DNA of 64,000 nt from Kribbella qitaiheensis (GCF_014217565.1 NZ_CP043661.1:806001-870000); one strand, 5' to 3'. Counted from the first letter of the stretch, positions 26,576-35,058 are shown. Numbers and translations: made by a program. Notes: a model not told the origin generated them from the letters alone.

Positions 26576-27040
26576 ATGACGCAGGGGGGCCGGCGGACAT
26601 TGTTGGTGTCGAGCAGCGGGGGAGTGCTGCTCGACGTACTCGCGTTGCGCCCGTGGTGGCGCAAACACGAGGTGTCGTGGGTGTCGGTGGAGGCGCCGGA
26701 TACGGCTGAGTTACTGGCCGCGTACGACGTTCGGTGGGAGCCAGAGCTTCGTCCGAGCCAGGTCGTCGAGCTGGTGCGGGCTGTGCTGCGCGCGCGAGCG
26801 GTGTTGCGTAGTACGGGAATCGAGCTGGTGGTGTCAGCTGGGAGTGGAGTCGCGGTGCCGTACTTCTTGGCCGCCCGCGTGGCCCGAGTGCCGGCCGTGT
26901 GGGTGGAGACGTTCAACGTGATCGGCAAGCCCGGGCTCGCGGCCCGGCTCTGCGCCACGCTGGCGAGCCAGGTGGTCGTCCAGCACCCTGAGTTGCTGGC
27001 CCGGCACCGTCGCGCCGTGAATGTCGGTGAACTCTATTGA
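26576..27040 (+). CDS. Alg14/PssD-like glycosyltransferase subunit
   Basis: 154 residues. The order LLVSSSGGVLLDVLAL, VSAGSGVAVPYFLAARV and VPAVWVETFNVIGKPGLA matches the Alg14/PssD membrane-anchor half of two-part GT-B glycosyltransferases. The next gene encodes the matching Alg13/PssE half, fused to a methyltransferase, and the two overlap by TTGA, which supports a two-subunit enzyme that transfers a sugar from a nucleotide donor to a lipid-linked acceptor. The acceptor is unknown. Confidence 0.82.
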   Translation: MTQGGRRTLLVSSSGGVLLDVLALRPWWRKHEVSWVSVEAPDTAELLAAYDVRWEPELRPSQVVELVRAVLRARAVLRSTGIELVVSAGSGVAVPYFLAARVARVPAVWVETFNVIGKPGLAARLCATLASQVVVQHPELLARHRRAVNVGELY

Positions 27041-28281
27041 GCCGCCTCAACGTCTTCGTCACGGTGGGGATGGGGCCGTGGCCTTTCGACCGGCTGATCG
27101 CTGCCTGTACGGCGTTGTGCGCCGATCATGACGTGTTCATCCAGACCGGTACGTCGACTGTGGTTCCGCCGTGCGAGCACGCTCCCTTCATCGGCTACGA
27201 GGAGACCGTACGGCGGCTTGCGTCGGCAGACGTGGTGATCACGCATGCAGGCAACACGGTGCGGCTGGTGCAACGGATGGGCAAGGTGCCGATCGCGATC
27301 GCGCGGGAGGCGGCGCGCGGTGAGATGCGCAACGACCACCAGGTCGAATACCTCGTCGCCGAGGAGCCGCGCGGGACGGTGGTCGCGTTGTGGGGAGCGC
27401 TCTCTGATCTTTCTGAGCGGGTCCGGGTGCACCCGGAGCGTTCGGTGCAGTTGCTGGCAGCAACCAAACCACTTGCTGACGTCAACGAAGCCGCGCTGGA
27501 AGACCTGATGGATGCGACCGTCGGTGTTGTTGCCTCGGACAACCCGTTCCGGAAGCATCCGACGGCTCGCTATGCCTGGGCTTTCGAGCAACTGCGATCA
27601 CGGACGGGGCGGCACCTCGATCTCGGCATTGGCGACGGGACCTTCCTGTCAGCGCTGACGGACCGTACTGCGCTGCAGGTAGTCGGAGCCGACCCGCATC
27701 CGGGCTACCTCACCTCGATCGGTGCCGAGCGCCCCGGGCAGCGCCTGGTTCGAGTGGGGGAGGAGTTGCCCTTCGCGGATGAGTCTTTCGACTCGGTGAC
27801 CATGCTCGACGTGATCGAGCACACCCGCAGCGATCAGGCCACGCTGTCCCAGGTTCGGCGGGTACTACGCCCTGGTGGGTTGCTCGTGCTGACGGTGCCG
27901 GCGCGGCACGTGTTCTCGTTCCTCGATCCGGACAACGCGAAACTGCGGCTGCCGAGGCTGCATCGCGCGGTGTACGCGGCCCGGTTCGGGCGAGAGGTCT
28001 ACCGGCAGCGGTTCGAGGATTCGTCGGACGGGTTGCGTGGTGACATGGCCTGGGAGCGGTCGGAGCACACCAATTACCGGGCCGAGGATCTGCTGGAACT
28101 GCTTGGCCAGGCAGGGTTTCAGCCGCAGTCCAGGGACGGCGCCAATCTGTTCTGGCGATTCCTGCAGATTCCGGCGCTACTCGCTCCGCAACGAGCGCGG
28201 GCTCTCTTCGATGCTCCGCTGCGGGTCGACGGTTCGCTCTTCCGGTCGGCCAACCTGTTCCTGACCGCCATCCGGGTCTAG
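27037..28281 (+). CDS. Alg13/PssE glycosyltransferase domain fused to a methyltransferase
   Basis: 414 residues. Residues 1 to about 160 are a GT28 C-terminal-like domain: FVTVGMGPWPFDRLI at the start and VVITHAGNTVRLVQRMGKVPI in the nucleotide-sugar site. From about residue 185 a class I methyltransferase follows: HLDLGIGDGTFLSAL, SFDSVTMLDVIEHT, LRPGGLLVLTVPARH. Only a TTG at 27037 can start it, because the conserved FVTVG begins six residues in and a stop lies just upstream. The 3' end overlaps the convergent decarboxylase-like gene by 105 nt. Confidence 0.85.
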   Translation: MSRLNVFVTVGMGPWPFDRLIAACTALCADHDVFIQTGTSTVVPPCEHAPFIGYEETVRRLASADVVITHAGNTVRLVQRMGKVPIAIAREAARGEMRNDHQVEYLVAEEPRGTVVALWGALSDLSERVRVHPERSVQLLAATKPLADVNEAALEDLMDATVGVVASDNPFRKHPTARYAWAFEQLRSRTGRHLDLGIGDGTFLSALTDRTALQVVGADPHPGYLTSIGAERPGQRLVRVGEELPFADESFDSVTMLDVIEHTRSDQATLSQVRRVLRPGGLLVLTVPARHVFSFLDPDNAKLRLPRLHRAVYAARFGREVYRQRFEDSSDGLRGDMAWERSEHTNYRAEDLLELLGQAGFQPQSRDGANLFWRFLQIPALLAPQRARALFDAPLRVDGSLFRSANLFLTAIRV

Positions 28282-29211
28282 CGCCGTCCGGAACCAGGCG
28301 ATCGTGCGGGCGATGCCTTCGTCGAAGCCGGTACGAGGTTCCCAACCATCGAGCACCTTGGTCGCCAGCGCGATGTCGGGTCGGCGCACCATCGGGTCGT
28401 CCTCGGGCCGTGGGATGTAGACGAGTTCCGACGACGAACCGACTAGGGCGCGGATCCTGGTGGCGATCTCGTGCACCGTCAGCTCGTCGGGGTTGCCCAG
28501 ATTCATCGGACCCGGGTGGTCGGAGGCCGCGAACCGGCTGACTCCCTCGACCAGGTCGCCGACGTACTGCACGGATCGGGTCTGGCTGCCGTCGCCGGCG
28601 ATGGTCAGCGGGACGCCCCGGATCGCCTGGGTGACGAAGGCCGGGATCGCGCGGCCGTCGCCCGGGCGCATCCGTTCGCCGTAGGTGTTGAAGATCCGGG
28701 CGATCCCGGTGTTCACGCCGTGCGCACGCCGGTACGCCATCGTCAGCGCCTCGGCGTACCGCTTCGCCTCGTCGTACACGCCGCGCGGTCCGACCGGATT
28801 GACGTGTCCCCAGTAGTCCTCGCGTTGCGGGTGCTCGCGGGGGTCGCCGTACGTCTCCGAACTCGACGCGAGGATGAAGCGTGCGCCCTTCTCCCGCGCC
28901 AGTCCGAGAGCGTGCAACGTCCCGATCGCGCCGACGGTGAGCGTCTCGATCGGCAACTGCAGATAGTCGACCGGACTGGCCGGCGAAGCGAAGTGCAGCA
29001 CCAGGTCGACGGGTCCCGGCACGTGGATGTAGTCGACCAGATCACACCGCACCATCCGAAAGTCAGCCGATTCGAGCAGATGCTCCACATTGGCCGGGCT
29101 ACCGGTGACGAAGTTGTCCAGACAGATGACTTGATAGCCGTCATCCAACAGCCGCTCACACAGATGCGACCCGAGAAACCCAGCCCCACCAGTCACCACA
29201 GCACGCCGCAT
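28177..29211 (-). CDS. UDP-glucuronate decarboxylase-like NAD-dependent sugar enzyme
   Basis: 344 residues. Rossmann start VVTGGAGFLGSHLCERLL; active-site stretch SSSETYGDPREHPQ, then VNPVGPRGVYDEAKRYAE (YxxxK), then ARIFNTYGERM and QTRSVQYVGDLV. The DPxxHPQ and NPxGPRxxYDExKR signature is that of UDP-xylose synthase, so conversion of UDP-GlcA to UDP-xylose or a 4-keto pentose is likely; a dTDP-glucose dehydratase-like role is the alternative. The last 34 or so residues are antisense to the upstream methyltransferase end and look non-conserved. GGAGGGGG precedes the ATG. Confidence 0.85.
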   Translation of the reverse strand: MRRAVVTGGAGFLGSHLCERLLDDGYQVICLDNFVTGSPANVEHLLESADFRMVRCDLVDYIHVPGPVDLVLHFASPASPVDYLQLPIETLTVGAIGTLHALGLAREKGARFILASSSETYGDPREHPQREDYWGHVNPVGPRGVYDEAKRYAEALTMAYRRAHGVNTGIARIFNTYGERMRPGDGRAIPAFVTQAIRGVPLTIAGDGSQTRSVQYVGDLVEGVSRFAASDHPGPMNLGNPDELTVHEIATRIRALVGSSSELVYIPRPEDDPMVRRPDIALATKVLDGWEPRTGFDEGIARTIAWFRTALDPDGGQEQVGRPEERTVDPQRSIEESPRSLRSE

Positions 29212-29376
29212 CAGATCCCCCTCCGTCAGCGAGTCCCCCCGGACCCATGCCAGCCAGGGTAAACCCAGCCGATCAGCTGGTCCCGGCAACTTCTGCTGGT
29301 CCCCGCAACTTCTGCGCCCACCAGCGCATCGAGTCTGGTAGCCGCGATCTCCGCGGACTCGGCGAAGGGGCTTGTC

Positions 29377-30255
29377 ATGCGTAGATATCGACCGTGGTTC
29401 GCCGCGGCAGTGGCCGCAGTACTAGTGCTGGTACCAGGCACCTCGTACGCCGCGCCGCCGGCGCCGGGCGGGCGCATCCTGTACCTCGCCCTCGATGACG
29501 CGGCGGGCGGAGGCGCCAAGATTCAGAGCGTGCGGCCGACCGGGCACGACGTGCGGGACACCGGCCGGACGGCGTTCTTCGGCGCGTCGCCCGACTACTC
29601 GCCCGATGGCAGCCGGATCGCCTACATCGACGGGTTCAGCTTCCGCACGATGGCGTCCGACGGCAGCGACGACCGGTGGCTGGTCGATGGGGGGTCCGGT
29701 CCCGCGTACCCGCGCTGGTCTCCCGATGGCCAGTCGATCGTCGGCGAGGTCGGCGGCGACATCTGGTCGGTCAGCAAGGACGGCTACGCAGGCGGCTGGT
29801 CCGATCTCACCGGGGCGCACGACAGCAACGATCTGGTCCCGTCCTGGGCGCCGAACGGACATCGGTTCTCGACGTCGACGTTCAACGATCTCCGGATCTA
29901 CAGCGCGGACGGCGCGACCACGCTCAAGATCATCCCGCTGCCGGGCGCCTACCGGCAGGCCTGGAACCCGAAGCGCAACCAGCTCGCGGTCGAGGCCCTA
30001 GGTGACCTGTGGCTGGTCGACATCTCGTCCGGCGCGATCCGGCGGCTCACGAACACGCCGAACGTGCAGGAGCTGAGCCCGGTGTGGTCGCCGGACGGGC
30101 GCTGGCTGGCCTACGGCCGAGGGTCCGGCACGTACAACAACGATGTCCCCGGGCTCGGCGTCAAGCCGGTGATCTGGCTGATGGACAGCAACGGCGGGCA
30201 CCGGCATTCGGTGGGTGTCGCTGGGATGCCGTCCAGTTGGCGGGCCGCGGGCTGA
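29377..30255 (+). CDS. Secreted TolB-like beta-propeller protein
   Basis: 292 residues. A Sec signal peptide (Arg-rich start, hydrophobic 8-22) ends near TSYA-AP. At least four PD40-type blades are visible by their SPDGSRIAY, RWSPDGQSIVG, SWAPNGHRFS and VWSPDGRWLAYG strands. There is no lipobox or anchor, so it is probably released or wall-associated. Such propellers usually bind proteins or glycans; no enzymatic motif is seen. It starts 165 nt beyond the sugar cluster and may belong to it or not. Confidence 0.82.
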   Translation: MRRYRPWFAAAVAAVLVLVPGTSYAAPPAPGGRILYLALDDAAGGGAKIQSVRPTGHDVRDTGRTAFFGASPDYSPDGSRIAYIDGFSFRTMASDGSDDRWLVDGGSGPAYPRWSPDGQSIVGEVGGDIWSVSKDGYAGGWSDLTGAHDSNDLVPSWAPNGHRFSTSTFNDLRIYSADGATTLKIIPLPGAYRQAWNPKRNQLAVEALGDLWLVDISSGAIRRLTNTPNVQELSPVWSPDGRWLAYGRGSGTYNNDVPGLGVKPVIWLMDSNGGHRHSVGVAGMPSSWRAAG

Positions 30256-30320
30256 CCCCTGGAGCGACGAAGGTTGATCCTGCGTGCCGGGCCGCCGGCG
30301 CGCGGGATCAAGGGGGTTCC

Positions 30321-31742
30321 GTGGACGAGCCGGATGAGGTTGCGGAGTTCGCGCGGTTGTTCAGCGGGTTCCTCGAGCGGATGCAGAACGCTCCGGCCGA
30401 GAACGCGCGGGAGAGTGTCAGAGAGCGGTTGCTGGCGCATCTCGGGGTGGATCCCGAAGAGCTTCCGGTGGTGGCGGCGACGTTCAGCTCCTTCGACCTG
30501 CCGAACGTCCAGCTCGCGGTGGAGGCGTGGTTCGACGACTTCGAGGTGATCGGCCTGGCCGGTTCCGATCGCAACCACTACTCGTTCTCGGAACTGCTGG
30601 AGGTCTCGGCCCACCGCCGGTACGGCATCGGCTCGGTGGATTATCAGCGAGTCTCGATCGCGGTCGACCAGGAGATGGATTGCGTCGCCTTCGGCTTCTA
30701 CCTCGGCCGGCAAGGCGATGACCGGTACGTCGCGTTGCTGCGAGCTGCCAACCCGCAGTACGGACGTTCTGGGGTGCAGTTGGAGGTCATTGCTACCAGC
30801 AAGGAAGCCGGAGAGCGCTTCCTCGGGGAGCTGCCCGCTCTGATCCTTCAGCACAACGTGTTCCGGGGCCAGGTAGTGTCGTTCGAGGGGCACGAGTTCG
30901 GTGCCGGCGTTGGGCCGTTCAGGTTGCATGCGCGGCCAGGGATCTCCCGGGACGACGTGGTGCTCGCGGACGGTGTACTGGAACGCGTCGAGCGCGAGGT
31001 GATCGGCATCGCGGAACACCGCGAAGTACTGCTCGAAGCCGGCCAGCACCTGCGTCGCGGCGTGCTGCTGTACGGACCGCCAGGGACTGGAAAGACACAC
31101 ACCGTGCGGTACCTGCTGTCGCGGCTGCCCGAGTTCACGGTGGTGCTGCTGGCGGGCACGAGCATCGGGTACATCTCGGAGGCCTGTGGGCTGGCGCGAA
31201 TGCTGCAGCCGGCCCTGGTGGTGCTGGAGGACTGCGACCTGGTAGCGGAGGCCCGGGATCACGGCCATGGGGGAGGGCCGCTGCTCTTCCAGGTGCTGAA
31301 CGAGATGGACGGCCTGACCGAAGAGGCGGACGTCGCCTTCCTGCTCACCACCAACCGCGCCGACCTGCTGGAGCCGGCCTTGAGCCAGCGCCCCGGCCGG
31401 GTCGATCTCGCGGTGGAGATCCCGCTGCCCGACGCTCCCGGTCGTGCACGGCTGCTCTCGCTCTACGGGCCGGCCTTGGAGCTCGGTCCCGAGGTCGTCG
31501 ACGAGGTGGTCGCGATGACCGAGGGCACCACGGCGTCGTTCGCCAAGGAGCTCGTACGCCGGGCAGTACTCCTGGGCGCCGAGAACAACTCCCGCCCCGG
31601 CGACGCCGAACTCCGCGCCGCCGCCGAGGATCTCCTCTCCGCCCGCGACACCCTGACCCGCCGCCTGCTAGGCGCCACCGACCCAGTCCCGTACTCCGTC
31701 CCACCAGAAGCCACTCCCGGCCTCGCCCCGAGGTCTTACTGA
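30321..31742 (+). CDS. AAA ATPase with uncharacterised N-terminal domain
   Basis: 473 residues. The C-terminal half is a classical AAA module: Walker A GPPGTGKTH near residue 252, Walker B LVVLEDCDLVA, sensor-type FLLTTNRADLLEPALSQRPGRVD with the arginine-finger region. The first 230 residues have no motif I recognise and may be the substrate or partner domain. Single AAA module, no membrane segment and no protease domain. GTG start with AGGGGG just upstream; the open frame extends left to 30009 over the propeller gene, but without support. Confidence 0.85.
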   Translation: MDEPDEVAEFARLFSGFLERMQNAPAENARESVRERLLAHLGVDPEELPVVAATFSSFDLPNVQLAVEAWFDDFEVIGLAGSDRNHYSFSELLEVSAHRRYGIGSVDYQRVSIAVDQEMDCVAFGFYLGRQGDDRYVALLRAANPQYGRSGVQLEVIATSKEAGERFLGELPALILQHNVFRGQVVSFEGHEFGAGVGPFRLHARPGISRDDVVLADGVLERVEREVIGIAEHREVLLEAGQHLRRGVLLYGPPGTGKTHTVRYLLSRLPEFTVVLLAGTSIGYISEACGLARMLQPALVVLEDCDLVAEARDHGHGGGPLLFQVLNEMDGLTEEADVAFLLTTNRADLLEPALSQRPGRVDLAVEIPLPDAPGRARLLSLYGPALELGPEVVDEVVAMTEGTTASFAKELVRRAVLLGAENNSRPGDAELRAAAEDLLSARDTLTRRLLGATDPVPYSVPPEATPGLAPRSY

Positions 31743-31858
31743 CAACGCCCGGTGCTGGTCACCCGCTGCGAGTCGATCACTCGCACACATCGGGAGGCGG
31801 TGTCAGCGGAGTTCAACGCGGTCGGGAATTGTCGGAGTGGGCGGATAGGTTTCCGGTC

Positions 31859-32362
31859 ATGGAGCTGCATTGACGACCCGACCCGCCCACCGAGGCAGGG
31901 GAAAAGGAGACGCTGGTCGCGTTCCTCGACTTCCAGCGCGCCACCCTCGGCTGGAAGTGCGACGGCCTGACCCCCGAGCAACTGGGCACCGCCGCGATCG
32001 CACCGTCGCCGATGACCTTGCACGGGCTGATCCGGCACGTCACCGAGGACGAGCTCGGCTGGTTCGTCGGCACCTTCACCGACAAGCCCGCCGGCTACCC
32101 GTACCACTCGCCCGAGACACCCGCGGCATCCTGGACAGACCTCGACCCAGCCAGGTACGCCGACGACCTCCGCCGCTACGACGCTGCGGTCGACCAGGCG
32201 CGCGCCGCGATCGCAGACCTGGACCCAGGCACCGTCGGTGAGGACGAAGGCCAGCGCTACTCGTTGCGCTGGGTGCTCACCCACATGATCGAGGAATACG
32301 CCCGCCACAACGGCCACGCCGACCTACTCCGCGAACGCCTGGACGGTGTCACCGGCGAGTAA
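31859..32362 (+). pseudogene. DinB/DUF664-family protein, frameshift near the start
   Basis: The DinB-like core can be read from about 31910: ETLVAFLDFQRATLGWKCDG, then MTLHGLIRHVTEDELGWFVG and VLTHMIEEYARHNGHADLLR with the three-His metal-site pattern. The in-frame ATG at 31859 is followed by a stop after four codons (TGA at 31871). A TTG at 31870 gives MTTRP in the neighbouring frame, the kind of start this family uses. One extra base between about 31880 and 31895 would explain it. Family members are putative thiol-dependent (mycothiol) transferases. The 116 nt before it are empty. Confidence 0.65.
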
Positions 32363-32442
32363 GAAGCGCCCAGGGTGGTGGTCGGGCGGACACGGATCCA
32401 AAGGTCAGCACGTACGCCCCGCCTGCCATCACGTGGTGAACG

Positions 32443-33012
32443 TCATTCCCTGCCGCGCAGCGGGTCGCGACCGATGAAGCCGAGCAGGCGGGTCTGCACG
32501 TCGGCGTCGTCCGGCACCGGCACGGCAGGCCCGTACTGCCCCGAGGACCGCAGCAGCTCCTCGATCGGCGCCATCCCGGCGAGCAGGTCAGCGCAGGTCT
32601 GCGGGTCGAGCCGCTCGTCCTGGCCGGTGGCGCGGGCCAGGTCCCAGGTGTGCATGAACACGTCCGAGGTGTAGAACCGGTCAACCGCATCCGGCAGCGG
32701 CAGCTCGCCCACCATCGGATGCCGGAAGGGGGTGGCCGCCTCCGGCCCGTCGAGCAGCCGCTGCACCGCGTCGGCGTGTACCTGCCAGGCTGCGACCGGG
32801 TCTTCCTCCGGCGATGGGCCGTGGTCGAGCACCAGGCCGGTCGCGCTCTTCAGGAAGCCCGGGAACCACTCGACCAGGTGGCCGACCACATCCCGCGCGC
32901 GCCATCCGGTTACCGGAGCCGGCGCGTCCCAGTCGGACGCGTCCTGCACCCGGGCGGTGAATTCGGCGGCCACCGCGCGATGACGCTCGGCCGGGCTAGT
33001 GGGGAGAGTCAT
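32443..33012 (-). CDS. TIGR03086/MDMPI-N-type metal-binding DinB-fold protein
   Basis: 189 residues. Signature pieces VTGWRARDVVGHLVEWFPGF and SDVFMHTWDLARATGQ hold the His ligands of the mycothiol-dependent maleylpyruvate isomerase N-terminal fold. The usual wording for relatives is TIGR03086 family metal-binding protein. It is the last gene of an operon with an SRPBCC protein and an ArsR regulator, each overlapping the next by 4 nt. Role probably in handling a small electrophile or metabolite; not established. Confidence 0.85.
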   Translation of the reverse strand: MTLPTSPAERHRAVAAEFTARVQDASDWDAPAPVTGWRARDVVGHLVEWFPGFLKSATGLVLDHGPSPEEDPVAAWQVHADAVQRLLDGPEAATPFRHPMVGELPLPDAVDRFYTSDVFMHTWDLARATGQDERLDPQTCADLLAGMAPIEELLRSSGQYGPAVPVPDDADVQTRLLGFIGRDPLRGRE

Positions 33013-33521
33013 GCCTTTACTCCTTCGACGGTCCCGGCGATCTCACCGGAGGCGAGTAAAACGTCAAGCTTGGCGTAGCCCTGATCCATGCCGATCTCCA
33101 TCCCGCTGCGCAGCCAGGCGTCCCGGCTCTCGAAGCTGTCGCACAGCGACTGGGTGCGCAGCCGGGTGCGGCCGTCGCCGAGGTCTTCGAATTCGAGCGT
33201 CTGCAGCGAGACTCCGTCCGGGTCGCCCTCCCAGGTGAAGGTCTGCACGATCCGGTCCGGCCGGACCTCGTGGAAGCAGCCGTAGAAGCCGAACTCCATC
33301 CCGTCCCGGGTGGAGACGTAGCGCCAACTGCCGCCGGTGCTGGCGTCCCAGCGGTCCACGGTGGTCGTCATCCCGTCCGGACCGACCCACCGGACGAACA
33401 GCTCCGGGTCGGTGTGGGCCCGAAGCAGCTGGGCCTGGGTGGCCGCGAAGTCCCGGGTGACGCGGATGATCGGGAGCGCCGGATCCGCCTCGATCACCGC
33501 CTTCTTCACTGTGTCGATCAT
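33009..33521 (-). CDS. SRPBCC/AHSA1-like protein
   Basis: 170 residues. The pattern IRVTRDFAATQAQLLRAHTD, then WVGPDGMTTTVDRWD, YRYV-type strands and VQTFTWEGDPDGVSLQTLEF is the START/AHSA1 helix-grip fold, a hydrophobic ligand pocket. The ATG at 33521 is preceded by GAGGAG. It is flanked by ATGA overlaps with the ArsR gene upstream and the DinB-type gene downstream, a frequent actinobacterial trio. Confidence 0.88.
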   Translation of the reverse strand: MIDTVKKAVIEADPALPIIRVTRDFAATQAQLLRAHTDPELFVRWVGPDGMTTTVDRWDASTGGSWRYVSTRDGMEFGFYGCFHEVRPDRIVQTFTWEGDPDGVSLQTLEFEDLGDGRTRLRTQSLCDSFESRDAWLRSGMEIGMDQGYAKLDVLLASGEIAGTVEGVKA

Positions 33522-33877
33522 GCTGTCTCCTCGCGCGTCGGGTCGTGCCCGGCCGCCTCGTCGTCCATCTCCGCCAGTACGGCGTCCAGCCGCTCGTACC
33601 GGGCCTCGGCCCGCTGCTGGTAGCGCTCGATCCACTTCGTCATCAGGTCGAAGACCTCCGCCTCGAGGTGCACCGGGCTGCGGTGGCTCTCCGCGGAGCG
33701 GCTGACCAGGCCGGCCTGTTCGAGCACCTTCAGGTGCTTCGAGATGGCCTGCACGCTCACCCGGTACGGCGCCGCCAACTGCCCCACGGTGGCGTCGCCG
33801 TCGGTCAGCCGCGCCACCAGGTCGCGCCTGGTCGGATCGGCCAGGGCCGCGAACACCTGCGTCAGCGGGTCACTCAT
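33518..33877 (-). CDS. ArsR-family regulator
   Basis: 119 residues. DPLTQVFAALADPTRRDLVA opens the domain and the recognition helix is VSVQAISKHLKVLEQAGLV. No Cys metal-site motif is seen, so it is probably one of the non-metal ArsR proteins coupled to SRPBCC partners. It leads the three-gene operon. Two inverted repeats built from GTTGAC sit directly upstream (33893-33955). Confidence 0.9.
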   Translation of the reverse strand: MSDPLTQVFAALADPTRRDLVARLTDGDATVGQLAAPYRVSVQAISKHLKVLEQAGLVSRSAESHRSPVHLEAEVFDLMTKWIERYQQRAEARYERLDAVLAEMDDEAAGHDPTREETA

Positions 33878-33892
33878 CTCAGCCCCCGAACC

Positions 33893-33955
33893 TCAACTGC
33901 TTGGTTGACGATGACCCTAGGTCTCCAGGCGATGAGTGTCAACCGATTGGTTGAC
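33893..33955 (-). promoter_or_regulatory. Double ArsR operator
   Basis: Site A: TCAAC-6-GTTGA (33893-33908). Site B: GTCAACC-GATT-GGTTGAC, a perfect 7-4-7 repeat (33938-33955). Both contain TTGGTTGACGATG as a direct repeat. They lie between the ArsR operon and the divergent SMP-30-like gene. Confidence 0.7.
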
Positions 33956-33991
33956 GATGGTGTGCGGCCTGACGGATCGGTGCTGGATGGT

Positions 33992-33997
33992 TACTGT
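33992..33997 (+). promoter_or_regulatory. Leaderless -10 of the strictosidine-synthase-like gene
   Basis: TACTGT with 6 nt to the ATG at 34004. Confidence 0.5.
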
Positions 33998-34003
33998 CTG
34001 GGC

Positions 34004-34990
34004 ATGAGCCCGAAGTCGCGTATCGCCCCGGTTCGCTGGAATCCGCCGCCTGTGCCGCCGGTAAGGCAGCCGCGAGCGCTTGATGTCGAGGTGGTGGCGT
34101 TGCCGGGCGAAGGTCCCGAGGACGTGCTGATCGACGAGGACGGCAGTGTGGTCACCGGGCTGCTGGACGGGCGGATCCTGCGGGTCAGCGCCGACGGCCG
34201 CACGATCACCACGCTGGCCGACACCGGCGGCAGGCCGCTCGGGCTCGAATGGCTGCCGGACGGCAAGATGCTGGTCTGCGATGCCGACCGCGGTCTGCTG
34301 ACGCTCGACAAGGACAACCGTCTCGCGACGCTGCTCGATGAGGTCGACGGCCGGCCGATGAAGTTCTGCAACAACGCGGACGTCCTGCCCGACGGCACGA
34401 TCTACTTCACCGACTCGTCCACGCGGTACGGCGTCGCCGAGTGGATGGCCGATCTGCTGGAGCACTCCGCTACCGGCAGCGTCTATCGCCTCACACCGGA
34501 CGGCGAGCTGACCAGGCTCGCCACCGGGCGGCCGTTCCCGAACGGGGTCGCGCTGAGCGGCGACCGCAACACCTTGTTCTACGCCGAAACCGGGAGCTAC
34601 GGCCTGTACAAGCTCGACCTGACCAACCCCGACGCCGAGCCCGTACTCGTCGCGTCGGTGCCGGGTCTGCCCGACAACATCGCCCGCGGTTCGGACGGTC
34701 TCATCTGGGTCGCGATCGGTTCGCCGCGCAACACCCTGCTCGATTTCCTGCTGCCGAAACAGCCGGTACTACGGAAGGTCGTCTGGGCTCTCCCCGAGGC
34801 GGTGAAGCCGAAGGCTGCCGACATCATCGAGATCCAGGCGTACGACGACGACGGCAACCTGGTCCACGACCTCCGCGGCAAGCATGCCGACTTCCACATG
34901 CCTACCGGCGTACGCGAGCGGGACGGAAAGGTCTGGCTCGGCAGCATCGGCACCACCACCCTCGCCACCTTCCCGACCCCACCCCGCTGA
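34004..34990 (+). CDS. Strictosidine-synthase/SMP-30-like beta-propeller protein
   Basis: 328 residues. Propeller repeats include GPEDVLIDEDGSVVTG, LGLEWLPDGKMLVCDADRGL, NNADVLPDGTIYFTDSST and FPNGVALSGDRNTLFYAETG, the last two being diagnostic of the strictosidine-synthase-like/SMP-30 group. Bacterial members are often lactonases or esterases; there is no signal peptide, so it acts in the cytoplasm. Divergent from the ArsR operon with the operators in between, so shared control is possible. Confidence 0.83.
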   Translation: MSPKSRIAPVRWNPPPVPPVRQPRALDVEVVALPGEGPEDVLIDEDGSVVTGLLDGRILRVSADGRTITTLADTGGRPLGLEWLPDGKMLVCDADRGLLTLDKDNRLATLLDEVDGRPMKFCNNADVLPDGTIYFTDSSTRYGVAEWMADLLEHSATGSVYRLTPDGELTRLATGRPFPNGVALSGDRNTLFYAETGSYGLYKLDLTNPDAEPVLVASVPGLPDNIARGSDGLIWVAIGSPRNTLLDFLLPKQPVLRKVVWALPEAVKPKAADIIEIQAYDDDGNLVHDLRGKHADFHMPTGVRERDGKVWLGSIGTTTLATFPTPPR

Positions 34991-35006
34991 CCCCTGGCAC
35001 CACCCC

Positions 35007-35054
35007 TTGCGTCCGAAACATCGTGGGGCAGGACCCTCGCTTCTTCGGACGCAA
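35007..35054. terminator. Hairpin of the CGTCCGAAGA family, copy 2
   Basis: TTGCGTCCGAA (35007-35017) pairs with TTCGGACGCAA (35044-35054), 26-nt loop. It lies between convergent genes ending at 34990 and 35059. Confidence 0.65.
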
Positions 35055-35058
35055 AGTG

